Below the pieces are notes generated by a model that saw only the letters and a list, made by a program, of their open reading frames with translations, was not told the DNA's origin and did not search any database. Below, piece after piece: positions 27,823-35,945 of a stretch of 64,000 nt of DNA. Source of the DNA: Hydrogenophaga sp. IBVHS2 (GTDB lineage: Bacteria; Pseudomonadota; Gammaproteobacteria; Burkholderiales; Burkholderiaceae_C); NCBI RefSeq assembly GCF_002127215.1, contig NZ_NFUT01000003.1:248001-312000 (forward strand), given 5' to 3'. Both the position numbers and the translations under genes were made by a program. Positions within the stretch are counted from its first letter, which is position 1, and each line of letters starts with the position of its first letter.

Positions 27823-29328
27823 ATGGAGCAACGCGTGGCCGCCGTCAGACAGGCCCTGACCAGCACCCTCGGCCTGAGCGGCGAGCGCATGAGCAAGGTC
27901 GACACGGCCTGGCTGCGCATGGACTCTCCGTCCAACCTGATGATGATCGTCGGCGTCTGGATCCTGCGCCCGGCCATCGATCCCGCGGCCCTGCAGCAGC
28001 GGGTGCGGGAGCGGCTGCTGCCCTACCGGCGTTTCATGCAGGTGGCGCGGGAAGACGCCGCCGGTGCGCACTGGAGCGACGACCCCGACTTCCGCCTGGA
28101 ACGGCACCTGCAGAGCCGGCCGCTGCGCCGCCGCAAGGGCCAGACCGCGCAGCAGGCCCTGCAGGACCGCGTGGCCACCCTGGCCATGGAGCCGCTGGAC
28201 CCGGACCACCCGCTGTGGCACTTCGAGCTGATCGAGCAGCACGACGGCGGCTCGGCGCTGATCGCGCGCATCCACCACTGCATCGCCGACGGCATCGCCC
28301 TCATCAGCGTGATGATGAGCCTGGTGGACGGAGGCGCGCTGCCGCCGCAACGCCGCGACAAGCCGGCCCGGGGCCACAGCAAGCCGCTGCGCGAAGGCGC
28401 CGAGGACTGGGTGGCCGACACCCTGATCCGGCCGCTGGGCGACATCACCGCCCGGGCCCTGGAAGCCGCCGGCGGCGGGGCCGCCAAATCGATCGCCCTG
28501 CTGTCCGAGCCGCACAAGGGCCTCGGCCACACGGTCGATCAGGCCATGGACATGGCCCGCCTGGGCGGCCAGCTGGCCAGCGACCTGGCGGCCCTGGCCC
28601 TCATGCCCGACGACTCGCCCACCCGCCTGAAGGGCCAGCCCGGACATGCCAAGCGGGTGGCCTGGTGCGCGCCGGTGCCGCTGGACGAGGTCAAGGCCAT
28701 CGGCCGGGCCTTCCACTGCTCGGTGAACGACGTGCTGCTGGCCTGCGTGGCCGGCGCCATCGGCCACTACCTGCGCGACCTGGGCGATGACCCGACCGGT
28801 CAGGAAATCCGTGCCATGGTGCCGGTGAACCTGCGGCCCATGGAGGACGCCTGGAAGCTGGGCAACCGTTTCGGCCTGGTGCCGCTGCTGCTGCCCATCG
28901 GCACCGAACATCCGCTGGAGCGGCTGTTTGCGGTCAAGCGGCGCATGGCCGAACTCAAGGGCAGCCTGCAGCCGCTGCTGACCTTCGGCCTGCTGTCGGT
29001 GGCCGGCCTGCTGGTCAAGCCGGCTCAGGAGGCCATGCTCAGCCTGTTCGGCCGCAAGACCACCGCCGTCATGACCAACGTGCCCGGACCGGCGCACAAG
29101 CTCCAGGTGTGTGGCAGCACGCTGGAGCAGACCATGTTCTGGGTGCCGCAGACCGGCACCGTGGGACTGGGTGTGTCCATCCTGAGCTATGGCGGCGGGG
29201 TGCAGTTCGGCTGCATCGCCGACAGCGGCCTGTGCCCCGACCCGCAACAGGTGGTCGACCGGTTCACGCCGGAATTCCAGCGCCTGCTCACGCTCACGCT
29301 GATGCTGCCCTGGGGCGAGACCGACTGA
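27823..29328 (+). CDS. Wax ester synthase / acyl-CoA:diacylglycerol acyltransferase (WS/DGAT)
   Basis: A 501-residue WS/DGAT family acyltransferase. The catalytic HHxxxDG motif is HHCIADG (His151-Gly157), preceded by the conserved PLWHFELIE. The second half has NDVLLACVAGAIGHYL and MTNVPGPAHKLQVCG, typical of the DUF1298 region. It joins acyl-CoA to a fatty alcohol (wax ester) or diacylglycerol (triacylglycerol). I chose ATG 27823, preceded by GGGAG; the core starts at MSKVDTAWLRMDSPSNLMMI. It diverges from the ACBP gene. With the acyl-CoA reductase at 16.6-18.6 kb both enzymes of a wax-ester route are encoded. Confidence 0.92.
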   Translation: MEQRVAAVRQALTSTLGLSGERMSKVDTAWLRMDSPSNLMMIVGVWILRPAIDPAALQQRVRERLLPYRRFMQVAREDAAGAHWSDDPDFRLERHLQSRPLRRRKGQTAQQALQDRVATLAMEPLDPDHPLWHFELIEQHDGGSALIARIHHCIADGIALISVMMSLVDGGALPPQRRDKPARGHSKPLREGAEDWVADTLIRPLGDITARALEAAGGGAAKSIALLSEPHKGLGHTVDQAMDMARLGGQLASDLAALALMPDDSPTRLKGQPGHAKRVAWCAPVPLDEVKAIGRAFHCSVNDVLLACVAGAIGHYLRDLGDDPTGQEIRAMVPVNLRPMEDAWKLGNRFGLVPLLLPIGTEHPLERLFAVKRRMAELKGSLQPLLTFGLLSVAGLLVKPAQEAMLSLFGRKTTAVMTNVPGPAHKLQVCGSTLEQTMFWVPQTGTVGLGVSILSYGGGVQFGCIADSGLCPDPQQVVDRFTPEFQRLLTLTLMLPWGETD

Positions 29329-29340
29329 CCGGCGCCGCGC

Positions 29341-30111
29341 TCAGGCCAGCACCAGCCGCCGGCTGGCGATCTCCAGCAGGCCGTCGAAGATCAGGCTTTC
29401 CACCAGTTCGACTTCGGTCGACATGCTGGGCGCCATCTTCCAGCCGGCCCCCCCGGTCATGTAGCAGACCGGGTCCTCGCCGCAGTGGCGGCGCAGGTTC
29501 TCCACCATGCGCTGCACCGCGCCCGCAATCGCAAAGGTGCCGCCGCTGGTGAGCGCATCGCTGGTGTTGGTGGGAAAGTCGCGCACCTCACCGGTGGGTA
29601 CATGCAGGCCGGCCGTGCCGGATTCGAGGGCCCGCAGCATGATGCCGTGGCCCGGCAGGATGATGCCGCCCAGAAACCGGCCTTCGGTGTCGATGCACTC
29701 CACCGTGACGGCTGTGCCCACCATCACCACCACACAGGGACGGGGCCGGCCCTGCGCCAGCAGCCGGTGGCGAGCGCCGATCATGGCGACCCAGCGGTCG
29801 GAGCCCAGCCGGGCCGGATGGTCGTAGCCGTTGACCAGACCCGCCTCGGCCTGGGAGGACACGACCCAGCGCGGGGTCACGTCCCACATTTCCAGCTGCT
29901 CCTCCACCCGGCGCTTGACGGCGTCGCCAGCCACCACGCAGCCCAGCACCCAGCTCGGACACGAGAGGCGGTTCCAGTCGCCGTCTTCCAGCGACTCGAT
30001 GTTCTCCAGGAACTGGGCACCATGGGCCAGCAGGCGGGCACCGGGGCGGGGAGCGTCGTACACGGCCCACTTCAGGCGGGTGTTGCCGACATCGAGGGCC
30101 AGAAAACTCAT
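29341..30111 (-). CDS. coaX: Type III pantothenate kinase
   Basis: A 256-residue ASKHA-fold kinase. It begins [19 protein letters not shown] with the phosphate-1 DxGNT motif. [30 protein letters not shown] and [10 protein letters not shown] are family hallmarks. It phosphorylates pantothenate, the first step of CoA synthesis, and as a type III enzyme is not expected to be feedback-inhibited by CoA. The ATG at 30111 has no ribosome site, but GATAAT lies six bases upstream. Confidence 0.93.
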   Translation of the reverse strand: MSFLALDVGNTRLKWAVYDAPRPGARLLAHGAQFLENIESLEDGDWNRLSCPSWVLGCVVAGDAVKRRVEEQLEMWDVTPRWVVSSQAEAGLVNGYDHPARLGSDRWVAMIGARHRLLAQGRPRPCVVVMVGTAVTVECIDTEGRFLGGIILPGHGIMLRALESGTAGLHVPTGEVRDFPTNTSDALTSGGTFAIAGAVQRMVENLRRHCGEDPVCYMTGGAGWKMAPSMSTEVELVESLIFDGLLEIASRRLVLA

Positions 30112-30117
30112 GGGCGG

Positions 30118-30123
30118 ATTATC
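30118..30123 (-). promoter_or_regulatory. Candidate -10 element of coaX, leaderless start
   Basis: On the minus strand GATAAT lies six bases before the coaX ATG and no Shine-Dalgarno is present. Transcription would begin at the start codon. A matching -35 is not obvious. Confidence 0.4.
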
Positions 30124-30163
30124 ACCAAGCGCCAAACTCGGGCATGCTGCCCTGCAGCAAGGC

Positions 30164-30832
30164 TCAGATCAGGCCGAGCCAGCAGGCGCGCTGGACCGCA
30201 GACAGCTTGTTGTCGGTCTGCAGCTTGGCCATGGCATTGGCCAGGTGGTAATTGACCGTGCGCTCGGTGCAGTCCATGCGGGCGGCCGTCTCGCGGGCGG
30301 TCAGACCTTCGAACGCCAGATTGAGGCTCTCCAGCTCGCGCGGGGTGAGCGAGACACGCTGCTCGGCAATCATGCGGCGCAGCATGGGCCACACATTGAA
30401 GGCCGACCAGGCCAATTGGGTGGCGTCGGCCCGGCTGGCAAACATGCGTGGGCTGAACATGAAGCATTCGAACGCGCGTCCTGCCGGCAGCGGAAACGAC
30501 ACCCACACCAGCGACTGCTGCCCGTGGGCCAGCCACAGCCGCCGCCAGCGGCCATCCTTCTCCCCGACCGCCTTGGAAATGTCCTGCCAGGCCACCAGGG
30601 GCGCATCGCTCTCGCGCCAGTCGGCACCGAAATCACTGCTCTCGGCCAGCGACAGCGCGGCACCCACAAACCGCGGCGGGTGGACCGCCAGCACCTCGCG
30701 GTCGTGGGGCGTGCCGGTGGGCACGGGCCCCAGCACCACCAGACCCTCGACACCCTGTTCGGCCAGTGCGGTCAGCCAGTCGGTCAGCAGGGCATCGACC
30801 CCCATGTTGTCAAAGTTGACAGGTAGGGTCAT
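30164..30832 (-). CDS. LuxR-type transcriptional regulator at the quorum-sensing locus
   Basis: A 222-residue protein (213 if it starts at the ATG at 30805). The C-terminal GerE/LuxR helix-turn-helix reads [20 protein letters not shown] then [20 protein letters not shown]. The N-terminal about 140 residues resemble the autoinducer-binding domain in layout ([20 protein letters not shown] then [13 protein letters not shown]), but I cannot place the full set of AHL-contacting residues, so it is best called a divergent LuxR solo. No luxI gene is in the window. It diverges from the sensor kinase. A dyad CTGTCA-N4-TGACA lies at its 5' end and a matching one lies before cqsA, which suggests it controls the locus. 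Confidence 0.8.
   Translation of the reverse strand: MTLPVNFDNMGVDALLTDWLTALAEQGVEGLVVLGPVPTGTPHDREVLAVHPPRFVGAALSLAESSDFGADWRESDAPLVAWQDISKAVGEKDGRWRRLWLAHGQQSLVWVSFPLPAGRAFECFMFSPRMFASRADATQLAWSAFNVWPMLRRMIAEQRVSLTPRELESLNLAFEGLTARETAARMDCTERTVNYHLANAMAKLQTDNKLSAVQRACWLGLI
30807..30822. promoter_or_regulatory. lux-box-like dyad at the 5' end of the LuxR gene
   Basis: Read on the minus strand the sequence is CTGTCAACTTTGACAA, with half-sites CTGTCA and TGACA spaced by four bases. The dyad before cqsA (34554-34569) has the same half-sites and spacing. If translation starts at the ATG at 30805 rather than 30832, it lies directly upstream of the gene; otherwise it is inside codons 4-9. It may be autoregulatory. 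Confidence 0.45.
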
Positions 30833-30916
30833 GGGTGTCCGATTCGGGCGACGCCGACAATGCCCGGTCCCTCCGGGCGGGGAATGCTTCCGATGAATGC
30901 AGTTTCACAGGAGACC

Positions 30917-32263
30917 ATGTTGGCAATCGACCGTTTGTGGTGGCACAACGCCAGAGCACGACTGCGGCGCTGGTGGCGCGATGACGTGCTCAATGCACCC
31001 CTCGAGCCTATTTTGCACCCTTCGCGTCTGCGGCTGATGGGCATTGGTCTGTTCACTTGCTTCGGGCATCTGGCGTTCTACTGCATCTGGGCCTGGTGGA
31101 TCCCGCAGCCGTATGAATCGGCTTGGGCGCGGGGATTCATGGTGCTGTCGTCGATCGTGTACTTCACGATCGGGTGGCGTCGCGACTTCAACAGTGCCTC
31201 AAGCAGCCGCTGGTTCAGTGCGGCCACATGGCTGCAGCTGCCATGGTTCTTCAGCTGGATGTACATCATGAACGACGGCAATGCGGTCTGGCTGGCCAGC
31301 CTGGCCGCCATGATCCTCATCCATTTCCACTTCACAGACTGGCGCCTTGCGATTGCCGGACTCGCGCTGGGCGCGCCCGCAGGGATGATGGCGGCATGGG
31401 CCGTGCATGGGCACGAGGTGCATCTGCCCGCCCCTGAACATCAGCTGATCATCCTCTTCGCCACTGCCATGGGGCTGCTGCTGGGCATGTCGAGCGCCAA
31501 CCTGCGGCGGGTGCGACTGGTCAACACGCTGAGCACCATGGGCGTGATGGCCCATGAACTGCGCACACCACTGGCCACGGTGCACCTGATGGGCGACGTG
31601 CTGCGCAACATGGCCCAGCTGGATCAGCCCGAGGCCCGGCGCCGCAAGCTCGACGACCTGGGCCACCGCCTGCAGAACCTGGTCCGCGGCATGCACCGCC
31701 ACATCGACATGCAGATCGCCAACGCACAGCTCATGCGACTGCCGCGGGAGCAGAGCCCTATCCAGGCCGGCGATCTGGTGACCAGCGTGGTCGACAACTA
31801 CCCGTACCGGACCGCGCGCGAGCGCCACTGCGTGAGCGTGCACATCCAGGAAGACTTCCACTTCCGGGGGGCGCACCCCCTGTTCTCCAAGGTGCTGGCC
31901 AACCTCATCAAGAACGGCCTGCATGCCCTGGTATCGTCCAGCACGGCACTGTGTGCGGGCGACCTGCGCCTGACGGTGAGCGTGCGCAACCGCAGAGGCC
32001 GCATCGTGGTGGCCGATGACGGCATCGGCATACCGAATGAACTGCAATCGCGTATCTTCGAGCCCTTCTATTCCACCCAGGCGGGCGCCGGCAACGGCCT
32101 GGGCCTGAGTTTCTGCAAGAACGTGGTCGAGGACGCTCGCGGTAAGCTCAGCGTCCATTCACAATCCGGCAAAGGTGCCGTGTTCACCATCGAGTTGCCG
32201 CTGGTCCGTTCAGAAGCCCCGACACACCCGCCTGCACCGATCTCGCCCGATCCATGCCACTGA
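30917..32263 (+). CDS. Membrane sensor histidine kinase, CqsS/LqsS-like
   Basis: A 448-residue kinase. The N-terminal about 190 residues hold about six hydrophobic segments (for example LMGIGLFTCFGHLAFYCIWA, LAIAGLALGAPAGMMAAWAV, LIILFATAMGLLLGM) with no large periplasmic domain, as in CqsS and LqsS, which sense alpha-hydroxyketones in the membrane. The H box is VMAHELRTPLATVHLMGD (His213), the N box VLANLIKNGLHAL, G1 VVADDGIGIPNE and G2 GAGNGLGLSFCKNVV. Unlike Vibrio CqsS it lacks a fused receiver. AGGAGACC before the ATG at 30917 decides the start. A hairpin (GCCCGG at 30862, CCGGGC at 30873) lies in the upstream gap. It overlaps the response-regulator gene by ten bases. Confidence 0.85.
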   Translation: MLAIDRLWWHNARARLRRWWRDDVLNAPLEPILHPSRLRLMGIGLFTCFGHLAFYCIWAWWIPQPYESAWARGFMVLSSIVYFTIGWRRDFNSASSSRWFSAATWLQLPWFFSWMYIMNDGNAVWLASLAAMILIHFHFTDWRLAIAGLALGAPAGMMAAWAVHGHEVHLPAPEHQLIILFATAMGLLLGMSSANLRRVRLVNTLSTMGVMAHELRTPLATVHLMGDVLRNMAQLDQPEARRRKLDDLGHRLQNLVRGMHRHIDMQIANAQLMRLPREQSPIQAGDLVTSVVDNYPYRTARERHCVSVHIQEDFHFRGAHPLFSKVLANLIKNGLHALVSSSTALCAGDLRLTVSVRNRRGRIVVADDGIGIPNELQSRIFEPFYSTQAGAGNGLGLSFCKNVVEDARGKLSVHSQSGKGAVFTIELPLVRSEAPTHPPAPISPDPCH

Positions 32264-33237
32264 CACTCCCGCTCATCCGCCGCCCCGGCAGCATCCTGTT
32301 TCTGGATGACGATGTCGACTATCTGGAGATGCTGGGCATGGTGATCCCCGGGCACATCCAGATCGAGCTGTTTTCCCGGCCTGCCGGTTTCGGCCGGCGC
32401 ATGGAAGAAGAGACCGCCCGCTGGGAGGCCGACGCGCTGCTGCAGCTCCAGATGATCGACCGCTGGCGCAACGGCGTGCCCTTGCTGCCGCAGATCCTGA
32501 ATTACTGGTCCACCCGCCCGGACCGGTACCGGCTGGTGCAGAGTTGCGTGGTCGACTACGCCATGCCCGGCACCGACGGACTCGCTGTGCTCAACACCCT
32601 GCTGGACTGGCCGGGCTCCCGTGTGCTGCTGACCGGGCAGGCCGACGAGCAGATCGCGGTGAAGGCCTTCAACAGCGGACTGATCGACCAGTTCGTGCCC
32701 AAGCAGACCCATGACATCACCCGGCACTTGCTGGCCGTGCTGCGCAAGCTGGCCCAGACGCCGCATGTTCGTCTCAATGCCCTGTGGCGCAGCGTGCTCA
32801 CGCCGGAACAGCAATCGCTGCTGCAGATACCGGCGGCCACCGAGGCGCTGCAGCACCTCAGCCAGACCCGCTGGGTCGAGCACGTGGTGCTGGGTGCCCC
32901 TTTTGGCATGCTTGGGGCCACCACCGACGGTGCCTGTGAATGGCTGCAGCTCGAGCCGGTGGCCGGGCTGGCCGGACTGGCCGAACTCGCGGGTTCTGCC
33001 GGCATGGACTTCGACACCGTCCGCTCGGTCCGCGCCGGTGAACGTCTGGCAGCGGTGGAGCTGCACCAGCAGCTGGGCCTGAAGGGGCCCATCCAGGAGG
33101 CGCCGGCACAGCCTCTGGATGACGACGGGCTGCTGACCAGTGCCTTGTTCCCGCTGACGCCGACCGAGCACCCGCCCTTGCCCGCCTACCGTGCCGTATT
33201 GCGGGCCGCCGAACACCGCTCGGTGGACCAGACCTGA
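32254..33237 (+). CDS. Atypical response regulator, LqsR/JqsR-like
   Basis: A 327-residue protein. The receiver starts ILFLDDDVDYLEML (Asp18-20 acidic pocket), has phospho-acceptor Asp101 in VVDYAMPGTDG, Thr127 in VLLTGQAD and Lys150 in FVPKQ. Between the first helix and the phospho-Asp strand there is extra sequence of about 45 residues (about 45-92) compared with a normal receiver. The C-terminal about 170 residues show no DNA-binding or known output motif. Legionella LqsR and Janthinobacterium JqsR, encoded beside hydroxyketone synthases and kinases, are the closest families I know. It is co-translated with the kinase and is convergent with cqsA, 12 bases apart. Confidence 0.82.
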   Translation: MPLTLPLIRRPGSILFLDDDVDYLEMLGMVIPGHIQIELFSRPAGFGRRMEEETARWEADALLQLQMIDRWRNGVPLLPQILNYWSTRPDRYRLVQSCVVDYAMPGTDGLAVLNTLLDWPGSRVLLTGQADEQIAVKAFNSGLIDQFVPKQTHDITRHLLAVLRKLAQTPHVRLNALWRSVLTPEQQSLLQIPAATEALQHLSQTRWVEHVVLGAPFGMLGATTDGACEWLQLEPVAGLAGLAELAGSAGMDFDTVRSVRAGERLAAVELHQQLGLKGPIQEAPAQPLDDDGLLTSALFPLTPTEHPPLPAYRAVLRAAEHRSVDQT

Positions 33238-33249
33238 CGGAGTGGTCGG

Positions 33250-34488
33250 TCAGTCAGCGCGCGCCCTGCGCATCCGGCGGGCGATTCCCCAGGTGTCGGG
33301 TCTGAACTGCGGCACCAGGTCAGCCATGACCTGCTCCAGGTGGGACAGCTCACTGTCGGTCAGCCCGGCATTCAGGGTCAATCGGACCATGGACCGGTTG
33401 CGGCTCGTGGCTGGCGGAAAGAAAATGGAACCGAACAAGCCTCGGTCTTCCATGGCATCTCGCAGATCGCGGGCAGCAACTTCGGTACCGATCTCCAGCG
33501 CAATGATTTGCTCGCTGCCGGGCAGCGCATAGCCCAGTGCCGACAGACGCTCCCGCACCCTGAGGGTATGCTCTTTCAGCCGTACCCTGGCTTCGCAGGC
33601 TCCTTGCAGCAGGCGCACTGTCGCCTGGAGGCCCGCCACCTCGTGCCCGAGCAGGCAGGAGCTGAACATCGTCGGGTAGCTGTTGGTGATGACGTATTGC
33701 CTCAGACAGGCCGGCAAGGTAAAGAACCCGGCGCGGCCTGCTACCGCCTTGGCCAAACTGGAGGAGATGAAATGCACACGGTGGCTCAATCCCAGTGCAG
33801 CAGTCAGACCTGCTCCGGCAGGACCATGGGTGCCCAACGAATGGGACTCATCCACCAGCAGCATGCAGCCGCGGCGTTCGGCCACCTCCACCATGGCCTG
33901 CAGGGGGCAGACATCGCCTGTCGTGCTGTAAACCGAGTCGACCGCCACCAGGCCCGGCCCATGCTGCAGCGCCAGCCGTTCCAGGTGTTCGGGATCGTTG
34001 TGCCGAAATGCATGAGCGACGGCGCCGGCTGCACGAATGCCCTCCCACAGGGAAGCATGGGCCAGCGTGTCGATGTAGACCGGACTGTCCTTCGGCGCCA
34101 GGCATTGCATGGCACCGATGTTCGCGGCGTACCCCGACTGGCACAGCAGTGCGTCTTCGTGGCAGGTCCAGCGTGCCAGCTCCAGTTCGAGTGCGCGCGC
34201 AGGATGCTCCTCACGCTGAAACAGCCCTGACTGAACCACCGCCTGGGTTCCATGCATCAGGGCCTTGACCTGGGCGGCCACGATGTCCGGGTGGCCCGTC
34301 ACAGCCAGATAGTCATTCCCGTCCAGCCGGACCGCGTTCGGGCCGGGGGCCTGGCCCTCGAGCAGCGAGCGTCCACCCCAGTCCCGCTTCCAGCGGGGCT
34401 GAAAGTCGCGCTCGATGCGCCGAAGCAGACCGGCCGACAGGGCGGGTCGGTGCTGCACGGAACGGTGGGTGCACAGATCGGTTTCCAT
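33250..34488 (-). CDS. cqsA: Alpha-hydroxyketone autoinducer synthase (CqsA/LqsA/JqsA type)
   Basis: A 412-residue PLP enzyme of the alpha-oxoamine synthase family. Schiff-base Lys247 lies in ISSSLAKAVAGRAGFF, and Asp213 and His216 in LVDESHSLGTHGPAGAG. Segments such as LDGNDYLAVTGHPDI, YIDTLAHASLWEGIRAAGA, HGPGLVAVDSVYSTTG and FGSIFFPPATSRNRSMVRLT match my memory of Vibrio CqsA rather than KBL, BioF or HemA. CqsA condenses an acyl-CoA with S-adenosylmethionine or 2-aminobutyrate, giving CAI-1-type amino- or hydroxyketones. GGAG lies six bases before the ATG. The neighbouring kinase and response regulator form the matching signal path. Confidence 0.9.
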   Translation of the reverse strand: METDLCTHRSVQHRPALSAGLLRRIERDFQPRWKRDWGGRSLLEGQAPGPNAVRLDGNDYLAVTGHPDIVAAQVKALMHGTQAVVQSGLFQREEHPARALELELARWTCHEDALLCQSGYAANIGAMQCLAPKDSPVYIDTLAHASLWEGIRAAGAVAHAFRHNDPEHLERLALQHGPGLVAVDSVYSTTGDVCPLQAMVEVAERRGCMLLVDESHSLGTHGPAGAGLTAALGLSHRVHFISSSLAKAVAGRAGFFTLPACLRQYVITNSYPTMFSSCLLGHEVAGLQATVRLLQGACEARVRLKEHTLRVRERLSALGYALPGSEQIIALEIGTEVAARDLRDAMEDRGLFGSIFFPPATSRNRSMVRLTLNAGLTDSELSHLEQVMADLVPQFRPDTWGIARRMRRARAD

Positions 34489-34553
34489 GGAGTACTCCAG
34501 TTAATGAAAAGGTACCCATTGGAAAAAACGCCAACCTTCGTGCAGACAGCGAC

Positions 34554-34569
34554 CTGTCAGATCTGACAG
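34554..34569. promoter_or_regulatory. Perfect 16-bp lux-box-like palindrome upstream of cqsA
   Basis: CTGTCAGATCTGACAG is a perfect palindrome centred 73 bases before the cqsA start codon. It fits the CT-N12-AG pattern of lux boxes and has the same half-sites and spacing as the dyad at 30807-30822. It is probably the target of the LuxR-type protein encoded 4 kb away. Confidence 0.6.
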
Positions 34570-34588
34570 CGCATGGCAGGGAGATCGG

Positions 34589-35704
34589 TCAGTTCTGGCG
34601 CCACGGCAGTCCCAGGAATCGCCAGCCACCCTGCCGCCCCCGATGGGCCTGCCCGTCCGGATCGCCTTCGAAGCCGTCGAGGATGTTGTAGGCCTCGATG
34701 CCCAGCTGGGTGGCCCGGCGGGCGGCAGCGACCGAGCGCACGCCGCTGCGGCACAGCAGCACCACCTTGCGCCCCTGGGACGCAGCCCGGATCTGCTCGT
34801 CGAAACCGGGGTTGAGCGCCATGCCGGGCCACTGCTTCCAGGCCACGGCCACCGCGCCGGGCACGAAGCCGACCCATTCCCGCTCGGCGTCGGTGCGCAC
34901 GTCCACCAGCACCGCCTCGCCCGCCTGGGCCCAGGCCCAGGCCAGCTGCGGCGACACGTCGCCGGCGTAGCTGGCATCGGCCACCTCGCGGGGCTGCATG
35001 AGGGCAGCGCCATCCACATCGTGCCGCAGGCCGGAGGTCAGATTGGCCGGCACGGCTTCGTCGATGCGGCGCGGTCGGGGCAGCTGCAGGCTGTTCATGA
35101 GCGACACGAACGCCGCCTCGCTGCGCCCGGCCAGACGGGGGTTGTGCAGCTTCTCGTGGCCGATGGTCGAGTGGGTTCGACCCTGGTAATCGTGCCCCGG
35201 CCACACCGTGGTGTCGTCCGGCAGCCGGAACAGGACTTCGGTGATGCTGCGATACAGATCGGCGGCACTGCCCGACTGGAAGTCGGTCCGGCCGCAGCCG
35301 CCGATGAGCAGCGTGTCGCCGGTGAACACATGGTTGCGCCAGAGGAAGCTCATGCTGCCGGCGGTATGGCCCGGGGTGTGCAGGGCGCGCAGCGACTCCT
35401 GACCGAAGGAGAGGGTGTCGTCCTGCTGGAGCTGCGTGGCCGCGGTGCCGATGCCGCAACCGGCCGGAGCGGCCAGCCGGGCGCCCGCCAGTTCGGCCAG
35501 ACGCCCGGCGCTGGTGATGTGGTCGGCATGGGCGTGGGTTTCCACCGCCCAGACCAGGCGCAGCCCGTGGTCCCGCAGCACGGCGAGGTCGCGGTCGATC
35601 TGTTCGTCCACCGGGTCGATGATGAGTGCGTCCCGGCTGACGGGGTCGAACAGGATGTAGGTGTAGGTGCTGGATGCGGGGTCGAACAGCTGCAGGGGCT
35701 TCAT
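34589..35704 (-). CDS. Persulfide dioxygenase (ETHE1-like)-rhodanese fusion
   Basis: A 371-residue fusion. The metallo-beta-lactamase part (1-240) has THAHADH (His57, His59, Asp61, His62), LHTPGHTAGSMSF, FTGDTLLIGGCGRTDFQ and WPGHDYQG, the mononuclear-iron ETHE1 pattern. The rhodanese part has the active Cys318 in LLCRSGVRSVAAA. Such fusions (PRF) oxidise glutathione persulfide to sulfite, and the rhodanese moves sulfur between sulfite or thiosulfate and glutathione. The ATG at 35704 (MKPLQLFDPASSTY) starts the first strand. No sulfide regulator or quinone reductase lies nearby. It is upstream of and co-directional with cqsA but separated by 100 bases that hold the lux-box-like dyad. Confidence 0.9.
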   Translation of the reverse strand: MKPLQLFDPASSTYTYILFDPVSRDALIIDPVDEQIDRDLAVLRDHGLRLVWAVETHAHADHITSAGRLAELAGARLAAPAGCGIGTAATQLQQDDTLSFGQESLRALHTPGHTAGSMSFLWRNHVFTGDTLLIGGCGRTDFQSGSAADLYRSITEVLFRLPDDTTVWPGHDYQGRTHSTIGHEKLHNPRLAGRSEAAFVSLMNSLQLPRPRRIDEAVPANLTSGLRHDVDGAALMQPREVADASYAGDVSPQLAWAWAQAGEAVLVDVRTDAEREWVGFVPGAVAVAWKQWPGMALNPGFDEQIRAASQGRKVVLLCRSGVRSVAAARRATQLGIEAYNILDGFEGDPDGQAHRGRQGGWRFLGLPWRQN

Positions 35705-35823
35705 GGGGCGGTCGGGGTGGTTCGGAGGGACCATTCTGGTGCAGCAGGCCTGTGGAGGAAATAAATTCAAGGCGGTCAGCAAGATTTTTCAAGATCGCTT
35801 CAAATGCTGACAGTTTTCTGGCG

Positions 35824-35858
35824 ATGGGGGTCCGGATGGCGACAACTTGGACCCCCAT
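35824..35858. promoter_or_regulatory. Inverted repeat upstream of the TRAP operon
   Basis: ATGGGGGTCC (35824-35833) and GGACCCCCAT (35849-35858) are perfect 10-base arms around a 15-base loop. They lie about 90 bases before the TRAP binding-protein start. It could be an operator dyad or a leader hairpin; no U-tract follows, so a terminator is unlikely. The rest of the 240-base gap is AT-richer than its surroundings and probably holds the promoter. Confidence 0.4.
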
Positions 35859-35945
35859 GTGCGTAGAAACCCTGCCGACCGGCAGACCGGGTTGGGTTCA
35901 TCATTCGCGGCCCGTTTCATTTTGTTCACCCCTTTGGAGACATCC

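Noticed and set aside
34489-34498. GGAGTACTCC palindrome covering the cqsA ribosome-binding site
   Set aside because: A 10-bp loopless palindrome cannot fold stably as RNA and is short enough to occur by chance.
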